Origin: Scleromitrula shiraiana
Lineage: Eukaryota > Ascomycota > Leotiomycetes > Helotiales > Sclerotiniaceae
Direction of reading: 5' to 3'
Assembly: GCA_028455995.1 (NCBI GenBank)
Contig: JABELC010000012.1
Location: 1,302,001 to 1,366,000 of the forward strand
Length of the DNA stretch: 64,000 bases
The translations under genes were made by a program, and so were the position numbers. Shown piece after piece: positions 10,701 to 23,255 of the stretch. The notes beneath the pieces are model-generated. The model was given only the letters and a program-made list of their open reading frames with translations, ran no database searches and had not been told where the DNA came from. Numbering within the stretch: position 1 is the first letter of the stretch; the number at the start of each line of letters is the position of its first letter.

Positions 10701-12196
10701 GATTTGATTGTTTGGTTGATTGATATATATATAGTTTATTAATTATTGGTGAATGCAGACGGAACGTGCAATTGGAAGAACAGGAAGAAGAGGTAGAATG
10801 GATATGGATAGTGGATACTGTGGCTTGGATGGATGAATGGATGGACTCGTAGTTGAAACAATGAGTGTGAGTTTCTATGTAAATACTGCATACGAGATAT
10901 ATATAAGAGTTTTTGGTGTAAAGACATGTATGGGTTGGTAATCAAATGTAGTATCCAACGTTGTTGATTCAGAATTTTATAAATCCGAATCACTATTTAC
11001 CCTACTAGGAACTTTATATACCCAGTCCTAAAACATTTTCCTTATTAAACAAGCAAAAACTTAACAATATGGCTCTATTAGAACCATCCAGTACATCGCT
11101 TCGCCCCTGTCCCCCCCCCCCCCCCACATGTTCATTCCCCAACCCAACCCAACATCGAAATAAGCGCTTAGCCATCGACTTCTCGAACCTATGAAGAAAA
11201 TTTCTGGAAAAAGTGCCGCTCTTAACGGCCTTCTAAGCCTTTGAGTTTCCTCATCAATTTCCATCTTAATCGAACATCATGCATGATAAGCCAACATTAT
11301 ATGGTAATAACCATGTCGTCGCTCAAGCAAGACATTTCTTCTCACTTTATATATGAGAAGTTCATCAAGGCCGCTATGATTGATGAGTCTAATGGTTTAG
11401 ATATTCTCCCAGTTTGTCTTGGATAGTGCGATGATGCACGTGTGATCAAAATGTAATATTTTCAAATTCCTAGCTTCTGAAGGTGATAGATATCCCGACT
11501 TAATGATAATTGATCCAGTAAAGCAAACAAGCATGATTCATGACCTATCGACCTCGCCTACCGACATGAAATAAGCGAGCAACGTAACACAAGCCAAGAT
11601 GGGTTTATCAACAACAATTTAATTCCACAGTGAGGATAACCTCAAACGAACAAACATACGTACAGAAGAAAGTTTCAAGCATGGGAGAATCCGAGTTTTC
11701 AAACAAGCGCCGCTGCGCGGCTGCGCCGACCTCTTCACATAAAGACAAATAAGTATACTGAGAAAAGAAAGCTTCGTACAAATGTAAAATTAGATAAAAA
11801 TCCTCGCAGACAATAACATAAACCTACCCAACATTGATGAACTCAAGTAGGAAACAAGAAATGATGGTTTGTGTATATACGTCTGTTTTCTTGGTGTTTC
11901 TTGCTATGTCGTTCTAGATTCATTAGCACATTCGTCCATCTACTTACATCGCATTCCACTTACGTTGCAAGCAACTATTTCAAACTTTTGTCCTTTGGCA
12001 TTGATCATCGATATTATATCCATCGACATCCACCGACGCAATGGCCAGGGGCTCAACAACCAGAACCAGCAGCATGGCTGTAGAGGTTGAGAGAATCCAT
12101 CATTAAAAAGGGACTTTACACAATACTACATATATCGGTGCAGACGATAAAGATAGATACGTCACCCTTGGAGAAGCATACAGTAAGATGTTTTTC

Positions 12197-12197
<1 letters not shown>

Positions 12198-12227
<30 letters not shown>
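12198..12227. repeat. Homopolymer A tract (30 A)
   Basis: Uninterrupted run of 30 A on the plus strand inside a gene-free interval. Length may be affected by sequencing or assembly. There is no sign of a retroposed transcript around it. Confidence 0.85.
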
Positions 12228-12230
<3 letters not shown>

Positions 12231-13370
12231 TTCCTTTTCATTCTCATTCCCCGTACAAATATATATATATACTTGCATGCAAGTAAGAAGCTAATTATGA
12301 TATCTTGCGTATAGAGAATACAGCTAGCAGCGCCCCCAAGGAGAAGAGACCAAAGTTCTCAAGTGGCACGAGTGGAAAAGGCACGAGGGAGAGTGAGAAA
12401 CATAATCCACCGGCCTATAGCGCTTAAAAGGAGGGTGCTTAAGATTGTTGAGTTTGCGTTGCGTTATGGAATGAAAGAAAGAAAAAAAAAAAAAATAAAA
12501 ATAAAAAAAAAAGAAGAAAGCGCTTGCTTTCATATTTAGTAGTAAATTCATCATCATCATCATCAGGGGGGAGGAGTTAATGGCAAGGAATACAAGCAGA
12601 ACAGAGTAATAAAATGACGTTCAAGTCCGATAATCAAGAACTAATTAATTGATATCTTAATTACCTCACACGTATATATGATCTTACAATCAAACTCCCT
12701 TCCCTCCTTCCACGATAGTATTGTAGCTAGCTATCAAGCTAGCTAGCTCTTCCATTCCCATTCCCATTCCCATTACATCTTTCCATCAATCCATCATCCA
12801 TGCGAATTCAACATCACACCCACCATAACTCGAGGCTTTTGTGAATCTAAAAAAAGAAGAAGAAGAAGACGACGACGACGACGACAATATAAAACAACAT
12901 GTTGGTTATCCCTCTCGTCACATAACCGCTACATACAATACTATAGGTATTATTGGAATATCCAACATTCCATCCATCCATCCATCCATCCGTCCATTCG
13001 TCCATATGCTCACCTACCTACCTACCTACCTACCTACCACCACAACAAAACAAAACAAAAAAAAAAAGAAAAACCAAATATAGAACACGATACAATCACC
13101 CCCAACTCATATATCTCACTGCAGTGAACACATACACATACACATACAAATACAGACAGCAGATCCCCAGCCAAAGACCTAAACAGAGACGAGGCGAGGA
13201 GAAGAGCAAACCGAACATCAAGTAGAGCGTATAAATAAGTAAATAAGTAAATAAGTAAAAAAAAATTTAATTCGTTCTTTTTCCATGTTTCATTTTCATT
13301 TTCATTTTCATATCTTATCTTATCTTATCTGCTTGCTGAATTTTCCCCAATCCAAACGCCGGGTATGCCA

Positions 13371-13410
13371 GTGCAGACCAGACCAGTGCAGACCAGACCA
13401 GAGCAGACCG
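13371..13410. repeat. Short tandem repeat of a 15-bp GTGCAGACCAGACCA unit
   Basis: Two near-perfect copies followed by a degenerate third with AGAGCAGACC. It lies about 190 bp from the end of the eIF3e coding region, in its 3' flank. Confidence 0.7.
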
Positions 13411-13594
13411 ATATGATGCCTTTTTTAACCTCTCGATCTTGATTTAGATTTAAATTATCTTTTTATCTTTATCAGCGTTGATTCATCTACCCATCCATAC
13501 ATCATCTCTCAGTAGCATTCCATGCCTGCTTCCCTTCCCGAGCTCCTTTGAGCATATCAACATCAACATCAATCATTTCTTTCCTCTCTCCCAC

Positions 13595-15003
13595 TTATTT
13601 CGCAACAGCCGCACTCAAAACCTGAGTTCTAAAGAAACCACCCTTCGTCCTCTCAATAACCTGTTGATACACACTACTAGGTGGATGATTCATAACAACC
13701 GTCCCCTCCTTATAATCAATCTTAGCATCGACTCTCGTATCACGAATGAGATTGACGATCCACTTTTCACCCTCATCTTGATTCAATCCTAACCTTGCAC
13801 TCAAATCCTTGATATCGATTCTTTGATGGATCTTGCAGTAGCTTTCGCTGATTAGATGTCTTGCAGCCTCGACGAACGAGTCGGATGCTGCGACGAGGAA
13901 GAAGTCAGATCGGAGGACTTCTTCGGCTTCCAAGAGTCTCTTTTGTGCCTCTTCAAAATCGAAATCGAGGTAGAGAGCCTTGATGAAGTCGGTGACGGGG
14001 TCGGAGTATTCGTAGTTCTCTTGTTTGACGATACGGATGATGTCTTTGAGTTGCTTCTGGTATTGACCAGTGTTGCGTGTGCGGCTGCGGTTGGTGATGA
14101 CGGCTGCGGTTAAGTATCGGAGGATCCATGGGCAGGCGGTTTGGATGGTGTTGATGAATGCTGGGGAGAAGAAAAGATCGCAGATAACATCACGAGCGGG
14201 TTCGTAGTTGAAGAATGGGAACAAGGCCCAGTGGATGAGCCATGTTCGGTGGTTGAGTTGTGCGAGAGGGTTGTTGAAGAGCTTGGTCTCGATTGATTCC
14301 TTCACTTTGTGAACCTCCTCCATGGCGGACTCCCAGTTTCCAGTCAAGATCTCAGAAGCTAGTTTTCCCCAGGTTGCAGCAGCAACTTTGTCGTTGTCGG
14401 TAGAAAGGACTCGGAATTGGTAAAGGAGTTCGGCAGCTGCTCCGTAGTTTCCACAGCTGTATTGAAAGTTACCGAAATCGTACAAAACGTTGACCATTTC
14501 AATTGTGACCTATTTGTTGTTAGTCTAAAAATCCACCATGCCAAATATTTATAAACACATACATCATGTTCCTTCTTCAAAAACTCCAAGTTAGCAACCT
14601 TGTCACTTCTCAAGCTGGTAACTACGTCCTCTCTGCCTAAAAGGTCGGTGATTTTTTCACTCTCTTGACCGAAAATTTCTAAACGCTCAATGATCTCCTG
14701 TCTCTTTGTCGCATATTCCTTTGGTGGCTCCTCAACTCCCTCGAGTTCGCAATACAAACTTGCAACGTAGTCGGTCATGTTCGTCTTCTTCAATAACTCG
14801 AATTTTGCCTTTGTAATTTCTGGTGTTGGCTCATCTTCTTGATCTGCCACAAATTGAAGCAGAGGAAAAATTAAATGTCGGTCCAAATGGGTAATGAGTC
14901 TAGGTAAAAGATCATTCTCCTTGGCGATCTCCTCAGGAGTCTTTGCTGCCTGAGCAGCACCGTTGAGAAGGTCATTCGCTGTAGTGGGCGTGTTATCCGC
15001 CAT
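13595..15003 (-). CDS. INT6: Translation initiation factor eIF3 subunit e (Int6)
   Basis: PCI-domain subunit of eIF3, which binds the 40S ribosome and promotes initiation. Exon 1 14563-15003 and exon 2 13595-14509 join at a phase-0 intron (GTATGT..AATAG) to 451 residues, the usual length. The N-terminal family segment is present (DLLPRLITHLDRHLIFPLLQ), followed by helical repeats (KVAAATWGKLASEILTGNW; LNHRTWLIHWALFPFFNYEP). The C-terminal PCI/winged-helix region lies about residues 250-420 (IDIKDLSARLGLNQDEGEKW). The gene is divergent from IMG2 with 266 bp between the start codons. Confidence 0.97.
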
Positions 15004-15269
15004 ATTTGCGATTGATCTGTTGTTGAAGATTATTGAAAATAGTCGAAAATAGTGGTGGGGTTCACGAAACTCATTGGAAAGATGTCGGAATTTGATAATT
15101 GTGTGCGCCCGCTACAATTTTCACGCTAGTGGAGATTAGCTTAAAATTTAGCGTCTTTCTATCTTGAGAAGTTCGCGATTCTCAACATATCCATTGTATT
15201 GATCTTTCATCTGGGGAAAAGGAAAAAAGGACAGTAACATAATTGATACCACTACGAATAATCTTCAAG
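15004..15269. promoter_or_regulatory. Divergent promoter of eIF3e and mL49/IMG2
   Basis: 266 bp between two opposed start codons must hold both core promoters and 5' leaders. No recognised operator stands out. Sharing by a cytosolic and a mitochondrial translation gene suggests growth-linked co-expression (inference). Confidence 0.6.
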
Positions 15270-15738
15270 ATGTCACTCCAATTTCTTCGACCTATGGGTT
15301 TACCTCGACCAACCACTTTACGTTATTTCTTCGGTATTGCAAGATATTCTACCAGTCCATCAACTGAAGCAACCTCGACATCAACACCAATTTCTTCTCC
15401 TCCTCCCTCTTCAACGACAACGACAACACCGAACCAACCATACCGCGTGACCCGCACACCATCAAATAGTCTACCAGTATATCTGCTTGCCAAGCGAGGT
15501 GGAAATTTGAAGCAGACAAGAGTACGGAGAATTGAAGGGGATATTGGAGTCTTGAGAACGCAATTAAAAGAGGCGTTAGGGTTGAACGAGAAGGAGATTG
15601 CAATCAACCAGTTGACAAAACACATCATAATTAGGGTATGTTGAGAGTTTAGGTTATCATTTGAGAACCATGTTAATCAAATTACAGGGACATAAGAAAC
15701 CACAAGTCGAGGAATTCTTGAAGACACGACATTTCTAG
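15270..15738 (+). CDS. IMG2: Mitochondrial large ribosomal subunit protein mL49
   Basis: Structural protein of the mitochondrial large ribosomal subunit. Exons 15270-15635 and 15688-15738 join in phase 0 (GTATGT..TTACAG) to 138 residues. Residues 1-30 form a basic presequence (MSLQFLRPMGLPRPTTLRYF) and residues 35-60 are a Ser/Thr/Pro linker. The conserved domain follows: YRVTRTPSNSLPVYLLAKRG, then RVRRIEGDIGVLRTQLKEAL, ending HIIIRGHKKPQVEEFLKTRHF. An upstream in-frame codon at 15243 is TTG, so the ATG at 15270 is chosen. Confidence 0.94.
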
Positions 15739-16061
15739 AAGATTAGCAAGATCTGGATAGAGGGGGGATCAGTTGAAGCCAATTGGAACGGAAGCGTGCT
15801 TGTTCTTTTTAAAAAGCAATATGGTTGCTTTCATTATCATTCTACAGACTTTATGCCTATATGTACACAATACACTCTTGCTTTTCAAGAGAACCAACCC
15901 ATCATCCCTTGCACACAATAAAACCGAAGCCTTCTCACCCAATCACACGCTACGCGGTTTCAGTGTTACTAATAAATCCAAATATAAACGCCGACTCCAT
16001 ACGCTATTGTAAGTCATTGATGCGTCTATGAACTTGAGTACATGAATGAATGCGATGCCCT
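15739..16061. other. Convergent 3' spacer between IMG2 and SWI1
   Basis: 323 bp between two stop codons on opposite strands. It holds only 3' flanking sequence; no gene is seen. Confidence 0.5.
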
Positions 16062-19000
16062 TTACGAACCAAAACTTATGAAAGCGCATAATTGTCTTAA
16101 TGCTTCTCTGAGCCTAGGCTGCTTACGCCCAAGCAGCTTTACTACCCGTTCTGTCATGGGCATGCCGGGTATAGGTATCATAGAAGCCGGGTCTTCGGGA
16201 TCTCGTGATTTTTCGGCCAGGCGCCGTAGTATTGAAATTCCACCAAGAATAATATGCAGCATGGCTTCTTCTTCTATCGTAGGTGCCTTTGGAACTGCAT
16301 TCACTCTCTGAGAGCCCTGGGGCAAGTCGTTGCACAACGACAGTATGAGGGAAGACAGGTTATTTGCAAATCCATCTTCCGAAGTCAACCATGCTTTTGC
16401 AATGCCACTCTCATAACCTGGAGCAAGATTTGTCAATATCTCGGCAGCTAGCATTCCTTGCATTAACATTGGTTTCCGTGCTTCCACAAGAGGTAAAAAG
16501 TTTCCTCTCTTAGTATCTTTTTGTTGATCGGGTATTGCAGACACCGATAAAGCAAACGTCCTTGTTAGAAGGTCGAAAGGGGGTGATGAAGCCACGTCAG
16601 ACGCAAAGATCGTCTTATAGTGAGTTCGATTTGGTTCGTCTCGTGCGAGAAGCTTAGCAAGACTATCAATGGCTGGATAAAGATAATAATGAAGCGATGG
16701 ATTGTATGGCGAAAAAGTGATTCTGTCGGAGCCTAGAACATTGGGTGGCGGACAAGGCGCAAATGCTAATAAAAAGTGTAATAGAAACAAAGCTTGCTCG
16801 CGCCCTGGTAATTTAATCTCATGCGCAAGATTTGATAGCAAGATAATCCCATCCTTCATAAAGTCCAGTGTGTTTTGATTTGTCCTTAATAACATGTTTC
16901 TGGTGCCAATATATCGTATTACTACACAAATAAATTTGACGACGAATTCTTCCGCCAGAAGAGGCTGGTTTTGCTCATAAAAGGATAGATTTCGCATGAT
17001 ACTCATTATGCAAATAAGCTTGTCGACAGCCCGATCTAGTATATAATCGAGAGATCCAAATGCCGGGATATCCCGCAGAGCGTCTCTATCAACAACACAT
17101 GCGCGGACCACATCTTCATATGAATTGATGAGCATCACGTCCGAAACTTCTACTGCATTTTCGGCAAGCAATTCGATTTGGTCTTCAGCGCAATCAATAA
17201 GAGAGTCGACCAAATCGTCACATTGTCTCAAATCTAATGGCAAGCGTTCATACTCCAGAGAGAGCACAGCGAGTGTGTCTAGCGCCAGGCGGACTTCGGC
17301 GTGCAAACCGGATTGCAGACTCATGGTCAAAGCATGAATATCAATTGTGCCCATCTCCGCTAGAGATGGAAAATCTGGCTTATAATTTAACAATTCAGTC
17401 CCTGTGTCTAGTAGAACTTCGGGACCAATGCCGCCATAAGAATCAGAAACTCGAATTTTCGGTTCAAGCCTTTCAGGCAGCTGATAAGCATTTTCATCAG
17501 GATTCTCAATCAAAGGAGCCGTAAAGTCACCACGAGGTGATGGTAAAGATATGCTATTGGCTTTGGTCCCAGATGCCGGAGAAGGAATCGGAAAAGCACC
17601 GCCATTATGCGGCGGCGTGGCTTCAACACTTTGAGAGAGGCTATTGCGGCCATGACCTTGGGATCCTAGGGGATGGTGAGGTTGTGACTGGGGAGGCTGT
17701 GGGGTCGAGAAGCCATTCATCATAGGCTGTTGAGCATGATGTAGAGGCGCCATTTGTTTCATAGGAGTTGTTTGTGCATGCTGTTGCTGAAGGGCCATCT
17801 GCTGCTGGTGTTGCATATAAAGTGGCGATTGCATAGCATTTGGAGGTGTCATTTGTTTAGTGGGTGACATTTGCTGCGCGTTCACATTCCCGCTCTGCTT
17901 CATTGCGGCTCTTTGTTTTTGTAATTGCATGTTTGATTGAAGAACTTCATCAAATGCGAGCAAATTTCTCTCGTAAAGTATTTTGAGTTGCTGAGGTGCA
18001 CTAGGGTTCCTCACTGGGTGTATTCCAATGACCTGCGATATTTGAGCCCACATATTCTGCTGCGTGACATTTCTGTAACCGCCAGACCTAGATACCGCCG
18101 TATAAAGAAGCGAGATGTTTATGTTACGATCGCCCACAAACGGATTCACCTCCAGTGGATAGTTCTTCTGTTGCATGAACGCAGTCAAACTTTTGAGAAA
18201 GCCGCTCTGGGTGGCATTTTGAGCCATCGCTGGTTGCTGGGGGCGCATTCCCGAGTATTGCCCATTCGCAGCTTGCATCATTTGACCCTGAGATATTGGA
18301 TTAACACTTGGGGGCATATTCTGACGTGGGGCAGCGAAATTGCCTTGTTGTTGAAAGTGCTGTTGCAATCGCATCTGATAAATCTGTCTCTGATCTAAAG
18401 ATTGAGTTTTCTGTTGAGAGTGGTGAGGTTGCGGTTGCGACTGTTGATTGTACATCGGGGTTTGTGGCATATTGGGTGGCATTTGTGGTGTTGGCATGGA
18501 ATTTTGGGGAGGCGCCGAAGTTCGTCCAGGTGGAGGGGTAAAATTTTGATTAAATCCTGGGGTATAAGGAGGGTTCTGGGTATATGAGGCGCTTTGCGGT
18601 GTATCGACTCGACTACCATGATCAGATTGCGATGGGGAAAATGGATGAGGAGAAGCAGTCGAGACTCGTTGTGGTACGCCACCAGGACGTAGCTGGTTAG
18701 CCATAATGGGGGAAGGACTAGCATTACTTGACCCATTTTGCAGATGTGAATATGGAGTCTGTTGAGGCGCATGTTGTGAGGGTACGTTATTAGCTTGAAA
18801 ACCGGGGTAGGCACCTTGCTGTGGAGTTTGCGAGCGGGAGTTTGGTAGCATGCCAGGAGCCTGACGAGGTGATGTACCTAGGCTATCTTCCCTTAGCCTC
18901 GGCCTCTTTGATGGAATCACAGGATTGGTTTGATAAACAGGGTTATTGAAAGCTGGTGACCCATTGCGCATTCCACCATTTTGCATTCTTTGTTGTAATT

Positions 19001-19154
19001 GTTGCGTTTGGAATTGGTTCGGGTCGAAGGACGATGAAGTGGCCATAAAGGCAGACGGATCGATCATATTTCCTCCAGTATTTGAATCGTTAAGAGGGTT
19101 GAAGCCAGCGCCATTATGATTTTGGACGGCGGCATCGTTCATCCAGGAGCTCAT
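16062..19154 (-). CDS. SWI1: SWI/SNF chromatin-remodelling subunit Swi1 (ARID protein)
   Basis: DNA-binding subunit of the SWI/SNF complex in the nucleus. A single 1030-residue exon. Residues 1-310 are rich in Gln, Pro, Asn and Ser with a basic KRPRLRED patch near 83-90, typical of Swi1 N-termini. The ARID/BRIGHT domain covers about 318-410 (SLTAFMQQKNYPLEVNPFVG; SRSGGYRNVTQQNMWAQISQ). A Gln/Met/His-rich linker runs to about 560. The C-terminal half is helical, armadillo-like (ALTMSLQSGLHAEVRLALDT; NMLLRTNQNTLDFMKDGIIL). The ATG at 19154 is chosen because CTCCCACAG, a good acceptor, lies directly before it, consistent with a 5' UTR intron. Another ATG at about 19187 is out of frame. Confidence 0.94.
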   Translation of the reverse strand: MSSWMNDAAVQNHNGAGFNPLNDSNTGGNMIDPSAFMATSSSFDPNQFQTQQLQQRMQNGGMRNGSPAFNNPVYQTNPVIPSKRPRLREDSLGTSPRQAPGMLPNSRSQTPQQGAYPGFQANNVPSQHAPQQTPYSHLQNGSSNASPSPIMANQLRPGGVPQRVSTASPHPFSPSQSDHGSRVDTPQSASYTQNPPYTPGFNQNFTPPPGRTSAPPQNSMPTPQMPPNMPQTPMYNQQSQPQPHHSQQKTQSLDQRQIYQMRLQQHFQQQGNFAAPRQNMPPSVNPISQGQMMQAANGQYSGMRPQQPAMAQNATQSGFLKSLTAFMQQKNYPLEVNPFVGDRNINISLLYTAVSRSGGYRNVTQQNMWAQISQVIGIHPVRNPSAPQQLKILYERNLLAFDEVLQSNMQLQKQRAAMKQSGNVNAQQMSPTKQMTPPNAMQSPLYMQHQQQMALQQQHAQTTPMKQMAPLHHAQQPMMNGFSTPQPPQSQPHHPLGSQGHGRNSLSQSVEATPPHNGGAFPIPSPASGTKANSISLPSPRGDFTAPLIENPDENAYQLPERLEPKIRVSDSYGGIGPEVLLDTGTELLNYKPDFPSLAEMGTIDIHALTMSLQSGLHAEVRLALDTLAVLSLEYERLPLDLRQCDDLVDSLIDCAEDQIELLAENAVEVSDVMLINSYEDVVRACVVDRDALRDIPAFGSLDYILDRAVDKLICIMSIMRNLSFYEQNQPLLAEEFVVKFICVVIRYIGTRNMLLRTNQNTLDFMKDGIILLSNLAHEIKLPGREQALFLLHFLLAFAPCPPPNVLGSDRITFSPYNPSLHYYLYPAIDSLAKLLARDEPNRTHYKTIFASDVASSPPFDLLTRTFALSVSAIPDQQKDTKRGNFLPLVEARKPMLMQGMLAAEILTNLAPGYESGIAKAWLTSEDGFANNLSSLILSLCNDLPQGSQRVNAVPKAPTIEEEAMLHIILGGISILRRLAEKSRDPEDPASMIPIPGMPMTERVVKLLGRKQPRLREALRQLCAFISFGS

Positions 19155-21990
19155 GTCTGTGGGAGATAGTAGTGGCAACCCATCTGCAATGGCGCACAGT
19201 TGTCAGCGATCATCAAAGTCAAGTTAATATTCATCAAACTTCATTGAGATAAAGACATTAGATGCTGAGATAATAGATAAATATCTGGCGCGATGAATAT
19301 TCGCGACGCGCTGGATGGATTGGTCGAATTGAAGCAAAGGGGGGAAAGAACAATTGCTCATCAACTAACCATCGACAGCAGCGACGTTTAATTCAATTAT
19401 TGGTCGCGACAGTATCTACAAGATGTCACGAGACATCATTATAGACATTAAGAATAAGAATAAGAGGAATGAAAGGATAGGTCTTACCTACGACGCGCGC
19501 TGTTGAAGTCCCAAATTGTTTTGACAGAGTCTCGGAGTCTCTTCACTGAATTACGCTAATGTAAGATTAGGATTAGTGACTAAAAAAGGTAACGCCCCAA
19601 AAATATCTGACTCGATAATTGGTTCAAAAAAAGGTAAAATGAAATTAAAATGTACCTACCAATCAAAATTGAGAATGGAAGTTAATTCCTAGGTTTCCTA
19701 GGTAAGTACTATGTAGTTGAAGAAATAGAAGAGAAAAGATATAACGAATTGGAATTAATTATAATTCTATAAAATAATATGATTATGTTAGTCAAAAGAG
19801 TGTTCATCAAGTAGTTTCAATTCCAATTGATATTCCTCGAATATTTGAGAGAAAAAGGTAAAATAAATGTAAGAGAAAAAATAAATTTGTTTTGTTGATT
19901 GATTGTTAACAATAGGAAATAGAGAAAGTTTGAAGTAAAAAAAAAGAAAGGTTCTTTTCTTGACCAAATTTGATGTTGGTAGAACTATGGATAGTAAAGG
20001 TCACGTTTTCTTGCCTTGTTTGTTGGTTGAGAAAAAAAAAAGGTGTTGAAGTCAGGTGTCAGGTGAAAGGTGGAAGATGCAAGGTGTAAGGTGTAAGACT
20101 GAACTTGCTATGTGCTGTGCTGCTGAACAGAAGAAGTCTTGAAGGGGGTGAAGAATTTGTGATAGTAAACCAATTTGGTACGTAAGCAAGGCAGGCAACG
20201 AGTAATCAAGCGGTAAAGCTTTTGCTGGATTGAATAACAGCTGTAATAAATTGTAACAACCTTGAACTTTCTCCGAGTTTGTACAGATAGATTGCATGTG
20301 AAGCTAAGATGCTTAAAAAGATTAGAACGTACCAGTATGAATACAACACACAGATCCAAAAAATAATGATTAGGATCGGGTTAGAAAGGAGTAAGATAGA
20401 GATGTGTGCGTATCGTAATTGTATCGTATCAGGTAGAAATAATACTGGGCGGTTGAACTGGACCAACGATGAAATAATGCTGGGAAAATGAATGCTGTAA
20501 CACGTTGATGGGTGGACCGGAATAAGCAAAATGGAGATATACTACTACTACTACTATGTATGTAATAGTAATCTAATCTATAAAGTAAGTACCAGATTCC
20601 AAGTAATATATAAATAAAATAATAAAAGAAGAATCCGACTAATGAAGCTTCGAAGCGTAGGAAGCCTTCCGGGGGAGGGGGGGGGAAATAGAATGGGGAT
20701 GGGATGGTGGATGGTGGATGGTGGATGATGGATGGTGGATGGTGGATGGTGGATGGGGATTGTCGGATGAATGAATGAAAAGTTGCGGCCAACTTTTGTG
20801 CTCAGCGCGCTCTGAGAAGTAAGTAATAAGAAATGAACACCTTGGGAAACCTCCTGGTACAGTAGAAAGTTTTGAAGGCAAAAAAGCACAGGTAAAAAAA
20901 ATATATATAAAAGTAAAAGTAAGAAAACCTAAGACCTTTCGATTGATAAGCCAATCAAAATCAATATCTACCTCTAATACCAAATAAATAGTACAGGTCC
21001 ATTTTGAAAGGTTACCGATTACCGATTCACCGATTTACCGATTTACCGATGCCCGATATCTTGTGTAAGTAATAAATGATTATTGAATGATGAATTGGGG
21101 ATCGATTGACAACCTCAATCATTCGAATAATAAATAAGAAAGATAAACAAATAAATCATTCCTCATTCATATTTTCGAAGATTTAGAGGTCAATCATTCC
21201 AAATATTCCCTATAATTCCCTATAAATGATTAATTGCTAGAGTATGTTTGAACATAAAAGTTAATAGAGAACTAATAATGATAGCAGTGTGCGTTGGAGT
21301 AATTTGATTGGTTGTCCTGCCTGCAGTGTAGGATGGATGGGTTGTCGCTTTTAAATAGGAAATCGGCCTTGCTTTAACAAACATAGGTAGAAAAATCTAT
21401 GAAATAATGAAAAAGATCCCGACCACTCTAAACGTTTGAAAATTGAAGATATAGAAGAAGGTATAGAAAGAGGGAAAATCCTTCATATTTTCTATGTATT
21501 TTCAAGGGAATCTTGAAATCTTGCGATTGAATTATCGTAAATGAAATGGAGAAAAGTAATGCTGCCGCTTTTAAGTAGTTCCATGATTGATTTCGATTCG
21601 ATAGCAAGATTGTGGAAATTGAATAACATACAAAATTGATTGTTTATTGCCATACAAAATAAATGATGAGAAAGAATGATGGGAAGAAAAAGAAAAAGAA
21701 GAAGAAAAAGAAGAACAAGAAGAACAAGAAGAACGAGAAAAGATAAAATATAAAATATAAAAGAAGAAGAAGAGAAATGGAAGGAGTCTTAAATTAAATT
21801 AAAAATACTTGGTCGACTTGTTCGCAGGGCTATTTTTCAGTCACGTTTCCCACAAGAAGACTAAGCTTTTTTTGGCGTCATAAAACATTTTTAACTACTA
21901 TGTACTTCGGAGGAATACCAGTTGAACTTGGTTTTTAAAAAATAGGTCGAAGATCCAAAAAGGGAAATCATCTTAAAGAGAGGAAATCAA

Positions 21991-22073
21991 ATTGATAGGT
22001 TGATAGGTTGATAGGTTGATAGATTGATAGGTTGATAGATTGATAGGTTGATTGATTGATTGATTGATAGGTT
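21991..22073. repeat. GATAGGTT / GATT tandem repeat
   Basis: About eight units of TTGATAGG or TTGATAGA, then four GATT units. It lies in the gene-free region upstream of SWI1. Confidence 0.85.
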
Positions 22074-23187
22074 TTAATGGGATGAATATTCATTCCCTTC
22101 CCTTTTTTCTGCTCCTCTCATTCTCTAGACCCATTTCATATTTCCTCACATCAATAAGGTAGGACACAGGTCAATGATACCCGTTACAGACCTTTTTTTT
22201 TGAAAAAAAAAAAAGAGAAACAGTGGTGACCCTGAAAAAAGCTGTTTTGTGACATTTCTAATTCAATATCGTCGTCATCTATTGATAATGATGTACGAAA
22301 TATTGATACTCCTGTTCTGTTCATGTAGATACTTAATTATTACTTAAGTGGTACTCCTTTCTGATGCTGGTTGAAAAAAAAGGTGAGCACGCACAGGTAA
22401 GAGGTTAAAACTTCCTTTGATTTATATTGGGTATTGGTTGATTATCAAACTCGGAAATCAAGGGGATATTAAACTTACTTTATTAATTTATAGATTCCAA
22501 GTTCGTTTGATGTAGCCAGCTAGAGATTCTTGTGATAATATCCATAGAAAATACTATCTTCACTGTTGGGAAAGGATTATATCTTTCCTTATGTAGGTAA
22601 GAAAAATAACTGAGACCTTGACCATGGCACAAGAAACTCTCCCCCTCGACCCCATCATATGAGTGTGAGAAAAAGACAAGTCCTGCATCTTGCCACTGGT
22701 TCAAGTATGTGCTGGAGTGCTGGAGTGCTGGAGTAATATATTCCCATAATGATTCCTGCATCTTGAATTCTGAGACCATAAGAACGGACCATAATCCTGC
22801 AAGCAATGTGCCGTAAGATTGATTACCTTACAACCCCTTCACTCTTTTTATCCTACATTTGTACCTATATATTTTGCAGTTTCCAAATTCTTCTCGGAGA
22901 ATTTGGAAATGCATTATTTTGGTTGATTGTGGAGCAAAGAGAAGAACAACTAAACTAGATAAACAAATATCTCTCGTTGGAACTGAAAGATGGCGGACAT
23001 CTACGGTAGTGTACAAAGAATGAGTTTTGACGGGGATGGCGTTCATATATGCAAGGATAACTAGATGTACAAGGGTTGGTCAGAAAAGTCTATATTTCCG
23101 ATTTGATAACGAATAAGGAATAAGGAATAAAGAATTCTATTAGATGAATTTTCTTAGATTTTCTTAAATTTTCTTAGATTTTCATAC

Positions 23188-23255
23188 ATATATAGGATAT
23201 AGGATATAGAATATAGGATATAGGATATAGGATATAGGAGATAGGAGATAGGAGG
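23188..23255. repeat. ATAGGAT-type tandem repeat
   Basis: Repeats of ATATAGGAT drifting into GATAGGA. Low-complexity DNA, no coding potential. Confidence 0.8.

Larger units (their letters stand above)
10701..13594. other. 2.9 kb gene-free, repeat-rich interval
   Basis: No convincing coding frame on either strand. It contains a run of 15 C (11111-11125), a run of 30 A (12198-12227), a second A-rich run near 12482-12512, ATCC and ACCT tetranucleotide repeats (12968-13038), a GAAGAA/GACGAC run (12857-12885), AAGTAAAT repeats (13236-13258) and imperfect copies of GTGCAGACCAGACCA (13371-13410). Its right end is the 3' flank of the eIF3e gene. It could hold untranslated transcripts, but nothing in the sequence proves that. 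Confidence 0.5.

Noticed and set aside
12198..12227. Poly-A run as a retrotransposon or processed-gene tail
   Set aside because: No coding remnant or target-site duplication is visible next to it.
19155..19200. Upstream ATG (about 19187) as SWI1 start
   Set aside because: Out of frame with SWI1, and an acceptor-like CTCCCACAG lies between it and the in-frame ATG.
22483..22806. 107-codon minus-strand frame upstream of SWI1
   Set aside because: No recognised domain, starts at a non-ATG codon and sits in AT-rich sequence.
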